Shown here: positions 15,717-23,371 of the stretch, one piece after another | Layout: each line of letters starts with the position of its first letter | How positions within the stretch are numbered: position 1 is the first letter of the stretch | From: UBA2965 sp036526135 | Lineage (GTDB): Bacteria > Pseudomonadota > Gammaproteobacteria > Pseudomonadales > Azotimanducaceae | Length of the DNA: 34,039 nt | NCBI GenBank assembly: GCA_036526135.1 | Contig: DATCZA010000062.1 | Location: forward strand, 1-34,039 | Direction of reading: 5' to 3' | Made by a program: the position numbers and the translations under genes | The notes under the pieces: model-generated | Databases searched by the model: none | Told to the model about the DNA's origin: nothing | Seen by the model: the letters and a program-made list of their open reading frames with translations, nothing else

Positions 15717-16973
15717 TCAGCCTCCTCTCGCCATGACCATGGCCGAGCCGGTACCGGGCGTCGCCCAGCCGAGGTTGGCCGTCAGCTCGCAGTCCTTCAC
15801 CTGGCGGCAGCCGCCCTCGGTGTAGTCGTAGGTGTGCACGCGACGCCCGTCGGAACCGATCGGGCAGAAGTCGTCGACGTCGTGGCGCAGCTGCCGGACG
15901 TTCTCGATCACCATGTTGATGCCGTGGGTATAGCCCTCGCACAGGTGGCCGCCGCTCGTGTTGTTCGGCCGGGCCCCACCCAGGCGCGTGATCCCGGAGC
16001 TCACGTAGTCGCCGCCCTCGCCCTTCTTGCAGAAGCCGTAGTCCTCGAGCTGCAGCATGGTGGTGAAGGTGAAAGCATCGTAGGAACCGGTGACGTCGAT
16101 GTCCTCTGGGCCCACGCCCGCGTTGGGCCAGAGGATGTCCTTCGCGTAGTGGCCGGCCACGGTGGAAATCGGCCCCGACTGGTAGTGCATGTCGGACCGC
16201 CTCTTGCTGCAGCGCCCCACCACCGACTGGATCACCGCCGGCGTGTGCCGGCAGTCCCTGGCGCGGTCGATGCCGGTGACCACGACGGCCGTGCCGTTGT
16301 CCGTCTCCACGCAGCAGTCCAGCAGGTGCAGGGGCTTGACGATCATGCGGCTGTTGACGACGTCGTCCACGCTCACCCGCTGCCTGTAGTAGGCCTTGGG
16401 GTTGTTGGAGGCATGCTCCGAGTGAACGACCTTGACCATGGCGACCTGCTCCGGCGTGGTGCCGTAGTCGTACATGTGGCGCATGAACGACTGGCAGAAC
16501 ATCTGCCCCGCGCTCATCTGGCCGAACGCCCGGTTGAACAGCGCGTCACCGCCGAGTGGCGCCACCGCGCCGCGGCCGCCGGTGCCACCGATACGTACCT
16601 GGCTGTACCCGTTCATGGCCCGGAAGATGACCACCGTGCGACACATGCCCGCCTCGATGACGCCCATGGCGATCCCGATCAGCGCCTCGATGCTCGAGCC
16701 GCCGCCGTAGACGTCCATGTAAAAGTTCAGACGGATCCCCAGGTCGCCGGCAATGAAGGGAGAGAAGGTCGAGTCGTTGTAGCTGTAGGACAGCATGCCG
16801 TCGACGTCGCCTGGCTCAAGCCCTGCATCGGCGAGGGCGGCCCGGACGGCGCGGGTGCCCAGGGCGCGGGTCGTGCAGCCGGACCCGCGAACGTAACCGG
16901 TCTCGCCCACGCCCACCACGGCGTACCTGCCGCGCAGGTGCCGTCCGGCGGTTGCGTCGATGTCAGCCTGCAT
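15717..16973 (-). CDS. Thiolase-superfamily protein lacking the catalytic cysteine (Ltp2/SCP-x-like, probable retro-aldolase)
   Basis: 418 residues from ATG 16973, with GGGAGAGGAG upstream; a TTG at 16991 would bury this site in the coding sequence. The thiolase fold is clear (VVGVGETGYVRGSG at the start; SSGITRLGGARPNNTSGG near the end). At the position of the usual acyl-accepting Cys there is GGGSS (90-94), so no nucleophilic cysteine. The conserved GHP histidine motif is replaced by GYTHG (Tyr348, His350), and Tyr298 lies in GSYDAFTF. Tyrosines in comparable places are catalytic in Ltp2, which performs retro-aldol cleavage of a beta-hydroxy acyl-CoA side chain. With the adjacent DUF35 partner, this is most simply an Ltp2-type aldolase, though non-specific lipid-transfer-like proteins of unknown activity share the fold. 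Confidence 0.82.
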   Translation of the reverse strand: MQADIDATAGRHLRGRYAVVGVGETGYVRGSGCTTRALGTRAVRAALADAGLEPGDVDGMLSYSYNDSTFSPFIAGDLGIRLNFYMDVYGGGSSIEALIGIAMGVIEAGMCRTVVIFRAMNGYSQVRIGGTGGRGAVAPLGGDALFNRAFGQMSAGQMFCQSFMRHMYDYGTTPEQVAMVKVVHSEHASNNPKAYYRQRVSVDDVVNSRMIVKPLHLLDCCVETDNGTAVVVTGIDRARDCRHTPAVIQSVVGRCSKRRSDMHYQSGPISTVAGHYAKDILWPNAGVGPEDIDVTGSYDAFTFTTMLQLEDYGFCKKGEGGDYVSSGITRLGGARPNNTSGGHLCEGYTHGINMVIENVRQLRHDVDDFCPIGSDGRRVHTYDYTEGGCRQVKDCELTANLGWATPGTGSAMVMARGG

Positions 16974-17108
16974 GGGCTGCTCCTCTCCCAAAGCTGCCTG
17001 CCGTTTCTTTTAGCACTAATCGAGGTGCGGGAGTACCGGCGATCGTGAAATACTCGCCGAACCAATCCGGGCAGGACCGGAGGCAGGGCTGGGGGCCCGT
17101 TTCGAGCT
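16974..17108. promoter_or_regulatory. Divergent control region between the two large operons
   Basis: This 135-bp region separates the leftward five-gene set (thiolase-fold to FAD monooxygenase) from the rightward six-gene set. It includes an imperfectly symmetrical area with GAGTA (17035-17039) and TACTC (17055-17059) as an exact 5-bp inverted repeat around GGCGATCG. No convincing sigma-70 pair was found on either strand. Shared regulation is inferred from position only. Confidence 0.35.
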
Positions 17109-17996
17109 ATGCGGCTTGGATTCAGCATTCCGAACAACCAGGGCGTGGAGCGCGTCTCCGACCTGGTGCGGCTGGCGGTTGAGGCGGAGGAGCTCGGTTA
17201 CGCGTCGGTGTGGGTGAGCGAGCATCTCTGGCACGCAGGCTACGTGGCCAGGCGCCTGGGCGAGAAGCCCTATCATGAACCCCTGACGGTGCTCACCGCC
17301 ATTGCCGCCGCCACCCGGCAGGTCCGCCTGGGCACGTCCGTGCTCGTGCTGCCCTGGCATCATCCGGTTCGGCTGGCGAAGACCATCGCCACGCTGGACG
17401 ACCTCTCCGACGGCAGGGTCAGCCTGGGGGTCGGGGTGGCAGTCACCGAGGACGAGTTCGAGAACCTCGGCGTCGACTTCGCTACCCGGGGCCGGCGCGC
17501 GGACGACGCGCTGGCCGCCATCAAGGCGCTCTGGACCCAGGAGTTTCCCCGCCACGAAGGCCCCTTCTATCAGTTCTCCGGGATGCGTTTCGAGCCGAAA
17601 CCACGGCAATCGCCGCACCCGCCCATCCTGGTGGGCGGCGGCGCGCCGCCCGCACTCCGGCGCGCCGCGCGGTTCGCAGACGGCTGGCACGCGCTCGGGC
17701 AGAGCCCGGAGTCCCTGGCGGAGTCGATGAAAATGCTGGAGGAATCGTGCCGCGCGGTGGGTCGGGACGTGGCGGATCTCGACATCAGCATTCGCTGCGT
17801 CATCGAGATCGTAGGGGAACCCTGGGATCGACCGGTGACTCAGCGCCGGACGCTGAAAGGCACGGAGAGAGAGATCGCGGAGACCATCGCCGCCTACGCC
17901 GAGGCGGGCGTGGACGAGATCGTTCTCGATGCGAACCTGACCGACCTGGAGGCTACCCGCGCCGTCATGCACCGGGGAATCCGGTTCCAGGACTGA
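17109..17996 (+). CDS. LLM-class F420-dependent-type oxidoreductase
   Basis: 295 residues from ATG 17109; the ribosome site is weak. The protein starts MRLGFSIPNNQG and shows the TIM-barrel luciferase-like pattern: YASVWVSEHLWHAGYV, VRLGTSVLVLPWHHPVRLAK, LDDLSDGRVSLGVGVAVTE and PPILVGGGAPPALRRAAR. Length and the VRLGTSVLVLP...LDDLSxGR layout match the group commonly annotated as F420-dependent LLM (TIGR03619-like). Whether F420 or FMN is used cannot be decided by eye; F420 use would require the biosynthetic genes elsewhere. It leads the rightward operon but is 81 bp from the next gene, where another promoter may lie. It is unlike the other LLM protein in the window beyond the family core. Confidence 0.85.
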   Translation: MRLGFSIPNNQGVERVSDLVRLAVEAEELGYASVWVSEHLWHAGYVARRLGEKPYHEPLTVLTAIAAATRQVRLGTSVLVLPWHHPVRLAKTIATLDDLSDGRVSLGVGVAVTEDEFENLGVDFATRGRRADDALAAIKALWTQEFPRHEGPFYQFSGMRFEPKPRQSPHPPILVGGGAPPALRRAARFADGWHALGQSPESLAESMKMLEESCRAVGRDVADLDISIRCVIEIVGEPWDRPVTQRRTLKGTEREIAETIAAYAEAGVDEIVLDANLTDLEATRAVMHRGIRFQD

Positions 17997-18020
17997 GCCG
18001 GCCGCTCCTTGCGGCGCTGT

Positions 18021-18049
18021 TTGACCTGGTTGGCGGGCGTCGTTAGCCT
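18021..18049 (+). promoter_or_regulatory. Candidate promoter ahead of the E1-alpha gene
   Basis: TTGACC (18021-18026) and TAGCCT (18044-18049) are separated by 17 bp and lie 28 bp ahead of the E1-alpha start. The -35 box is strong, the -10 box moderate. It could give the dehydrogenase genes independent expression from the upstream oxidoreductase. Confidence 0.4.
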
Positions 18050-18077
18050 TCGATGTCTTATTCTCAGGAGCGCTGCC

Positions 18078-19040
18078 ATGGATCTTCCCGAAGAGCAGAT
18101 GATTCGCATGCTCGAGACCATGGTCCGGATCCGCGAGTTCGACGAGCGGGCTGCGCTGCTCATGGAGCAGGCCCGCATCCACGGCTCGGTGCATCTGTAT
18201 TGCGGGGAGGAGGCCGTTGGCGTCGGCGTCTGCGAAGCGCTGAACCCGGACGACTACATCACCTCGACACACCGGGGCCACGGGCACCTCATCGCCAAAG
18301 GCGGCGATCCCCGGCTGATGTATGCAGAGTTGTTCGCCAAGTCCACCGGCTACAACCGGGGTAAGGGCGGCTCCATGCACATAGCCGCGCTGGAACTGGG
18401 CATGATCGGTGCCAACGGCATCGTCGGCGCGGGGGCGCCCATCGCGCTAGGCGTCGCCTTCGCCAGCGCTTATCAGGACAACGGCCGGGTCACGGCCTGT
18501 TTCTTCGGCGACGGCGCGACCAACGAGGGCGCTTTTCACGAAGCGCTCAACATGGCTGCCATTCTCAAGGCGCCGGTGGTCTTCGTTTGCGAGAACAACC
18601 TCTACGGCGAGTGGACGCCGGCTTCCCAGCAGACGTCGGTGCGGGACATCGCCGATCGTTCGGCCTCATACGGCATTCCGGGGGTCATCGTCGACGGCAT
18701 GGACATCATGGCCGTTCACGAGGCGGTGGTGGAAGCCGTGGCAAGAGCCCGCAGGGGCGAGGGGCCAACGCTCCTGGAATGCAAGACGTACCGCTTCTAC
18801 GACCACGTCGGGCGCGACTTCGGCATTCTCAAGCGGGATCCCGACGAGGTGGCCGCATGGCGCGCCCGGGACCCCATCACGCTCTGGCGGGCCGAGCTGA
18901 TCGCTCAGGGGGTGCTCGACGAAGCCGGCGCCGACGCCATCACGGAGCGCGCCCAGGCGGAGATGGAGGACGCCATCGCGTATGCGGAGGGCAGCCCGGA
19001 TCCCGAGCCCGAGGACCTGATGCGCGACATCTACAGCTGA
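18078..19040 (+). CDS. Thiamine-diphosphate dehydrogenase E1 component, alpha subunit (AcoA/PdhA-like)
   Basis: 320 residues from ATG 18078, preceded by CAGGAG at 7-bp spacing. STHRGHGHLIAKGGD (63-77) is the conserved histidine loop near the cofactor, YNRGKGGSMHIA follows, and the ThDP/Mg motif runs from GDGATNEGAFHEALNMA (144-160) to ENN (172-174). Short length and absence of an N-terminal extension resemble AcoA, the acetoin:DCPIP oxidoreductase alpha subunit, more than mitochondrial-type PdhA. It decarboxylates or cleaves a 2-oxo acid or alpha-hydroxyketone with ThDP, together with the adjacent beta subunit. No E2 or E3 gene follows, which is unusual for acetoin operons. The following SnoaL and BVMO genes imply the substrate is a carbonyl compound of the same pathway. 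Confidence 0.88.
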   Translation: MDLPEEQMIRMLETMVRIREFDERAALLMEQARIHGSVHLYCGEEAVGVGVCEALNPDDYITSTHRGHGHLIAKGGDPRLMYAELFAKSTGYNRGKGGSMHIAALELGMIGANGIVGAGAPIALGVAFASAYQDNGRVTACFFGDGATNEGAFHEALNMAAILKAPVVFVCENNLYGEWTPASQQTSVRDIADRSASYGIPGVIVDGMDIMAVHEAVVEAVARARRGEGPTLLECKTYRFYDHVGRDFGILKRDPDEVAAWRARDPITLWRAELIAQGVLDEAGADAITERAQAEMEDAIAYAEGSPDPEPEDLMRDIYS

Positions 19041-19057
19041 ATATCGAAGGGGGCAGG

Positions 19058-20026
19058 GTGACAGTAAAGACGACGACGGCCGCGGTGGCAGAGGCCATCG
19101 ACCAGGAAATGGCGCGGGACGACAGGGTGTTCGTCGCCGGAGAGGACGTCCGCGTGGGCGGGCCGTTCGGCACGGACGCTGGTCTTCACGCCAAGTACGG
19201 CGATCGGCGCGTGGTGAACACGGCGATATCGGAGCTGGCCCTCGCGGGCCTCGGGGTCGGGGCCGCGGCGGTGGGTCTGCGACCCATCATCGAGATCATG
19301 ATCATGGACTTCATGTGCGTGGCCATGGACCAGATCGTGAACCAGATGGCCAAGATGAAGTACATGCTCGGCGGAAAGCCCACGCTGCCCATCGTGGTGA
19401 CGACCCACGCGGGTATCGACAGCAGCAGCGCGGCCCAGCACTCGGGCAGCCTCGAGGCGTGGTTCTGCCACGTGCCCGGCCTGAAGGTGGTCATGCCTTC
19501 CAACGCCTATGACGCCAAGGGCCTGCTGATCTCCGCCATCCGGGACGACAGCCCGGTGATCTTCATTCACAACAAGCGCTGCCTGCAGACCTCGGCCGAC
19601 GTGCCCGACGAGGCCTACACGGTTCCCCTCGGCGTGGCCGACGTCAAGCGGGAGGGCAGCGACGTCACCATCGTGGCCATCGGCCGCATGGTCGACGAGG
19701 CTCTGGAAGCGGCCGACGAGCTGCAGGGCGATGGTGTCAGCGCCGAGGTGATCGACCCGCGGACCCTGTCGCCGCTGGACATGGAGACGATTCTCGACTC
19801 CGTTCGCAAGACGACGCGGGCGGTGGTGGCCCACGAGGCGGTCAGGTTCTGCGGCATCGGTGCCGAGATCGCAGCGACCATCTCCGACGAGGCGTTCGAC
19901 TACCTCGACGCGCCGGTTAAGCGGGTGGCCGCGCCGTTCACGCCGATTCCCTTCGCGCCGGTCCTGGAAAACCTCTATCTGCCGACCCGGGAATCCATCC
20001 TGGCGGCCGTTCGGGAAATAGTCTGA
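19058..20026 (+). CDS. Thiamine-diphosphate dehydrogenase E1 component, beta subunit (AcoB/PdhB-like)
   Basis: 322 residues from GTG 19058 with AAGGGGG just upstream, 17 bp after the alpha gene. The N-terminal pyrimidine-binding domain shows DDRVFVAGEDVRVGGPFG, then VVNTAISELALAGLGVGAA containing the catalytic Glu of E1 beta subunits, and the C-terminal transketolase domain includes VIDPRTLSPLDMETI and VAHEAVRFCGIGAEIAA. It forms an alpha2-beta2 E1 with the preceding gene product, reductively acylating a lipoyl E2. The usual order would place E2 next; instead a SnoaL-like gene begins 16 bp later, so an E2 from another locus or an artificial acceptor would be needed. Confidence 0.9.
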   Translation: MTVKTTTAAVAEAIDQEMARDDRVFVAGEDVRVGGPFGTDAGLHAKYGDRRVVNTAISELALAGLGVGAAAVGLRPIIEIMIMDFMCVAMDQIVNQMAKMKYMLGGKPTLPIVVTTHAGIDSSSAAQHSGSLEAWFCHVPGLKVVMPSNAYDAKGLLISAIRDDSPVIFIHNKRCLQTSADVPDEAYTVPLGVADVKREGSDVTIVAIGRMVDEALEAADELQGDGVSAEVIDPRTLSPLDMETILDSVRKTTRAVVAHEAVRFCGIGAEIAATISDEAFDYLDAPVKRVAAPFTPIPFAPVLENLYLPTRESILAAVREIV

Positions 20027-20042
20027 ACAGGAGGAGCCGGCC

Positions 20043-20495
20043 GTGACCCTTGACGAGTTGCTCGAGATCGAAGCCATCAAGCAGATGCGTTACCTGTACT
20101 CGCACTACTACGACGGCAACATGCTCGATGAGCTGATCAGCCTCTTCACCGAGGACGCCGTATGCGAGTACGGCGAGGATTTCGGCGGCGACTGGGTGGG
20201 CAAGGCGCAGATTCGCGAGCGTTACCACGACTTCCTCTATGGCAGCGGACGCGCGGTGCATTCCCAGATGCACGCGGTGACCAATCCGTGGATCCGTTTG
20301 AAGAGCGATACCCAAGCGCTCGGCCGCTGGTACCAGCTGAACCTGAACGTCGCCGAAGGCGCGGAGAACCCGCTGACCCTCTTCGGCATCTACGACGACG
20401 TGTATCGCAAGGTGGACGGGGAGTGGAAGATCCACCGGACCCGCATCGACTTCCTCTGGCCCCGGCGCCACTTCTACGGGATCCGGGATGCCTGA
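20043..20495 (+). CDS. SnoaL-like (NTF2-fold) protein, BVMO-linked
   Basis: 150 residues from GTG 20043, behind GGAGGAG. The alpha+beta barrel pattern of SnoaL_4 proteins is visible: LLEIEAIKQMRYLYSHYYDG, ELISLFTEDAVCEYGEDFGG, then HSQMHAVTNPWIRL and VYRKVDGEWKIHRTRIDFLW. Related NTF2-fold proteins act as cyclases, dehydratases (scytalone dehydratase type) or ketosteroid-isomerase-like enzymes, often without cofactor. The last eight bases overlap the start of the BVMO gene, so the two are translationally coupled and probably act on consecutive intermediates. Specific activity is unknown. Confidence 0.82.
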   Translation: MTLDELLEIEAIKQMRYLYSHYYDGNMLDELISLFTEDAVCEYGEDFGGDWVGKAQIRERYHDFLYGSGRAVHSQMHAVTNPWIRLKSDTQALGRWYQLNLNVAEGAENPLTLFGIYDDVYRKVDGEWKIHRTRIDFLWPRRHFYGIRDA

Positions 20496-22116
20496 AGGCC
20501 CGGAACGCTTCGACGCCGTCGTCGTCGGCGCCGGCTTTGCCGGGCTTTACATGCTGCTGCGGCTCCGTGAGCTGGGCATGCGGGTGGTGGTTTTCGAGGC
20601 GGGTGACGGCGTCGGCGGCACCTGGTACTGGAACCGGTATCCGGGCGCCCGCTGCGACGCGGAGAGCATGGGCTACTCGTACTCGTTCTCGCCCGAGCTC
20701 GAGCAGGAGTGGGAGTGGACCGAGCGCTACGCCACCCAGCCCGAGATTCTTCGCTACGCCGACCATGTCGCCGAGCGCTTCGACCTCAAGCGGGACATTC
20801 GCTTCGAGACGCGGGTGGTGGCGGCTCGCTATCGGGAAGCCGGCAACGTCTGGGCCGTGGCCACGGACCGCGGAGACGAGGTGGAAGCCCGCTTCTGCAT
20901 CATGGCGACCGGGTGCCTGTCCGTTCCCCAGCGTCCCGACATCCCGGGCCTGGATGACTTTCAGGGCCCGACGTACGTGACCGGAGAATGGCCTCACGAG
21001 GGGGTGGATTTCACCGGCCTGCGGGTCGGCCTTGTGGGCACGGGCTCATCGGCCATCCAGGCCGTGCCCGTCATCGCCGCCCAGGCCGAGCACCTGACGG
21101 TATTTCAGCGCACGGCGAATTTCAGCGTTCCCGCCAAGAACCGTCCGCTGGATCCCGACTGGGTGCGCGAGTTCAAGGAGCGCTACCGGGACTATCGTGA
21201 GGATTCGCGACACGGGCTGGTGTCCGACTTCGGCGCCCTCGTGCTGCCCGACGCCGAGCGCAAGCGGGCCGGCGGATCGTTTCGTTCCGTGCCGGCGGCC
21301 GAGCGCGATGCCCGCTACGAAAAGCTCTGGGAGGTTGGCGGCGCGTATTTCATGGCGGCCTTCGAAGACACCCTGCTGGATCCCGAGGCCAACGAGAGCG
21401 CGGCGGAGTTCGTGCGTGAGAAGATCCGTGAGATCGTCGAGGATCCGGAAACCGCAGAGCGCCTGTGCCCCACGTCGCATCCCATCGGAACCAAACGGAT
21501 CTGCGTGGACACCGGCTATTACGAGACCTACAACCGCCCCAACGTGACGCTGGTGGACATCTCCGGTACCCCCATCGATACCGTCACGCCGAAAGGGTTG
21601 CGGGTGCGCAACGTCGACTACGAGTTCGACGTTCTGGTGCTCGCCACGGGCTTCGACGCCATGACCGGCGCGCTGCTCGGCATGGACATCCGGGGTGTCG
21701 GCGGGGAGCGGCTGGCCGATCACTGGCGTGCGGGCCCGCGGAGCTACCTGGGCCTGTGCGTCACCGGGTTTCCCAACCTGGTGACCATCACCGGCCCGGG
21801 CAGCCCCTCTGTTCTGAGCAACATGATGGTTTCCATCGAGCAGCACGTGGACTGGGTGGCCGACTGCCTGGGCCACATGGCCGATCGCGGGCTCACCCGC
21901 CTGGAGGCTCTGCAGCAGGCTGAGGACGGTTGGGTGGATCACGTCAACCAGGTCGCCAACGCCACGCTGTTCCCCAAGGGAGGATCCTGGTATCTCGGCG
22001 CAAACATTCCCGGCAAGCCGCGCGTGTTCATGCCCTATGCGGGCGGCGTGGGCCCGTATCGTGATATCTGCGATGGCGTGGCCGCGCGCGGCTACGAGGG
22101 CTTTTCGATCACCTAG
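20488..22116 (+). CDS. Type I Baeyer-Villiger monooxygenase-like flavoprotein with altered fingerprint
   Basis: 542 residues from ATG 20488, inside the end of the SnoaL gene. It has two Rossmann motifs, GAGFAG (14-19) for FAD and GTGSSA for NADPH, plus GGTWYWNRYPGARCD, the BVMO-specific motif after the first. The fingerprint F-x-G-x-x-x-H-x-x-x-W-P reads FQGPTYVTGEWP (158-169): Phe158, Gly160 and Trp168-Pro169 are kept, but the conserved His is Val164. The second BVMO of the window keeps the His. Cyclohexanone-monooxygenase-type enzymes insert oxygen next to a ketone carbonyl using NADPH and O2. Loss of the fingerprint His weakens or abolishes activity in tested enzymes, so this one may be slow, specialised, or do a different oxidation. 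Confidence 0.85.
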   Translation: MPEGPERFDAVVVGAGFAGLYMLLRLRELGMRVVVFEAGDGVGGTWYWNRYPGARCDAESMGYSYSFSPELEQEWEWTERYATQPEILRYADHVAERFDLKRDIRFETRVVAARYREAGNVWAVATDRGDEVEARFCIMATGCLSVPQRPDIPGLDDFQGPTYVTGEWPHEGVDFTGLRVGLVGTGSSAIQAVPVIAAQAEHLTVFQRTANFSVPAKNRPLDPDWVREFKERYRDYREDSRHGLVSDFGALVLPDAERKRAGGSFRSVPAAERDARYEKLWEVGGAYFMAAFEDTLLDPEANESAAEFVREKIREIVEDPETAERLCPTSHPIGTKRICVDTGYYETYNRPNVTLVDISGTPIDTVTPKGLRVRNVDYEFDVLVLATGFDAMTGALLGMDIRGVGGERLADHWRAGPRSYLGLCVTGFPNLVTITGPGSPSVLSNMMVSIEQHVDWVADCLGHMADRGLTRLEALQQAEDGWVDHVNQVANATLFPKGGSWYLGANIPGKPRVFMPYAGGVGPYRDICDGVAARGYEGFSIT

Positions 22117-22205
22117 CGGCGCCGCAGCGCGGGTCGACGGCAAGGCTTGCCCGAGGCGATACTTCGGGGGCGCGCACCGCGATGCGGATCGATCGGGAGA
22201 TAGGT

Positions 22206-23366
22206 ATGGCTGAGGCGAACCAAGACACCAGCCCTGACTACGGGCCCCATGAGGAGGCCATGGGCGCCTATCTTCGCGAAGGCGAGGCGCGCGCCCTTGC
22301 CCTGGGTAACCGGGGCCCCATCCGCTTCGGCGCCGATGGTCGGCTCGCGGCGGACATCCTCGACGCCTACTCGCGCCTGGGCTTCTACGTGTTCACCGGG
22401 GTGTTGTCGGCCGAGGAGCTGGACGATCTCCGTTCGGACGTCGAGGACATGTGGTCGCGACTGCCGGTCTCCCGGGGTGCTGCGGTGGACGCGCTGGGTC
22501 GTCCCGCGCTGGGCGCCGACCTTCGCGCACCCACGGTGCAGTGGGCGCGGCCCCTCAGCGATCCCCTGGGCGGCACGGACAAAGCCAACGGTCGGCACCC
22601 GGCCAAGATGTTCGAGCCGCAGCCGCCGGCCGATGCGCCGCCTTTCGTCTGCCAGCTGGTGCTCGGGTCCCTGCAGTTCTCCGATGCGTGCCTCAGGGTT
22701 TACGGCCATCCTCAGCTGCTCGCGGTGGCGGCAGCCATCAACGGGGACGATTTCGCGCCGTTCAACGAAGCCGTCTGGCGGAAGGAGCCGGGTCTGGGCC
22801 CGTCGGTCGCCTGGCACCAGGACGGTACCACCCACTGGGACAGTCCCGATCTCGACGAGGGAACCCACGGATTCAATTTCATGGCGCAGATTTACGGGTG
22901 CACGGCGGCGAACGCCGTCTGGGTCGTGCCGGGATCACACGCTCGCGGAAAAGTTGACATCGCCGCGCTCGTCGCCCGCGCAGGCTCGGATCGCCTTCCC
23001 GACGCGGTGCCCCTCATCTGCGATCCCGGAGATGTGGCCATCTGCAACCGTCAGGCGGTACACGGATCCTTCGCCAATACCGGGGGCGATCTGAGGGTCA
23101 CCGTCAACTTCGGATTTCACCGACGCCAATCGCTGCTTGGCGTGGAGGGCGGCGGCATCCACAACCGCCGGGAGATATACGATGAACGGCGTATCCGCGA
23201 GCGGTCGCGTGTGATCGGTTACGCCATCGATGCGCGCAGGCAGCGCTTTCCCGACGAGGCGCCCTACGTCTATCGACCGTTCGCAGGCGAGGAGGATGAG
23301 TACCGCTGGAGCGACGCGGCCCGCGCGCGGCTCAAGGACTACAACCTCCTCGACCTGGGGATTTAA
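22206..23366 (+). CDS. Phytanoyl-CoA dioxygenase (PhyH) family enzyme
   Basis: 386 residues from ATG 22206, with GGGAGATAGG upstream. The double-stranded beta-helix iron site is complete: His204 and Asp206 in VAWHQDGTTHW, His286 in CNRQAVHGSFA, and the 2-oxoglutarate-binding Arg297 in GGDLRVTVNFGF. VWVVPGSHARG is the PhyH family signature before the distal His. The protein is longer than most bacterial PhyH enzymes because of an N-terminal extension of about 50 residues and a C-terminal tail. The family uses Fe(II), 2-oxoglutarate and O2 to hydroxylate unactivated carbons, often in branched or secondary-metabolite substrates. It closes the rightward operon, 89 bp after the BVMO gene, and ends 5 bp from a convergent gene. 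Confidence 0.88.
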   Translation: MAEANQDTSPDYGPHEEAMGAYLREGEARALALGNRGPIRFGADGRLAADILDAYSRLGFYVFTGVLSAEELDDLRSDVEDMWSRLPVSRGAAVDALGRPALGADLRAPTVQWARPLSDPLGGTDKANGRHPAKMFEPQPPADAPPFVCQLVLGSLQFSDACLRVYGHPQLLAVAAAINGDDFAPFNEAVWRKEPGLGPSVAWHQDGTTHWDSPDLDEGTHGFNFMAQIYGCTAANAVWVVPGSHARGKVDIAALVARAGSDRLPDAVPLICDPGDVAICNRQAVHGSFANTGGDLRVTVNFGFHRRQSLLGVEGGGIHNRREIYDERRIRERSRVIGYAIDARRQRFPDEAPYVYRPFAGEEDEYRWSDAARARLKDYNLLDLGI

Positions 23367-23371
23367 GGCGC

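Noticed and set aside
15360..17048. Long plus-strand frame over the DUF35 and thiolase-fold genes
   Set aside because: Arg/Pro/His-rich composition without recognisable motifs; the minus strand carries well-defined zinc-ribbon and thiolase features.
19031..20080. Minus-strand frame opposite the E1-beta gene
   Set aside because: Composition typical of antisense GC-rich DNA (His, Arg, Val, Gly) and no ribosome site; E1-beta is unambiguous on the plus strand.
21046..22143. Minus-strand frame opposite the first BVMO
   Set aside because: No motif; antisense to a well-supported flavoprotein.
22139..22151. GGCAAG-G-CTTGCC palindrome between BVMO and PhyH genes
   Set aside because: One-base loop and no T-run; too short to call a terminator or operator, and the PhyH gene is probably co-transcribed.
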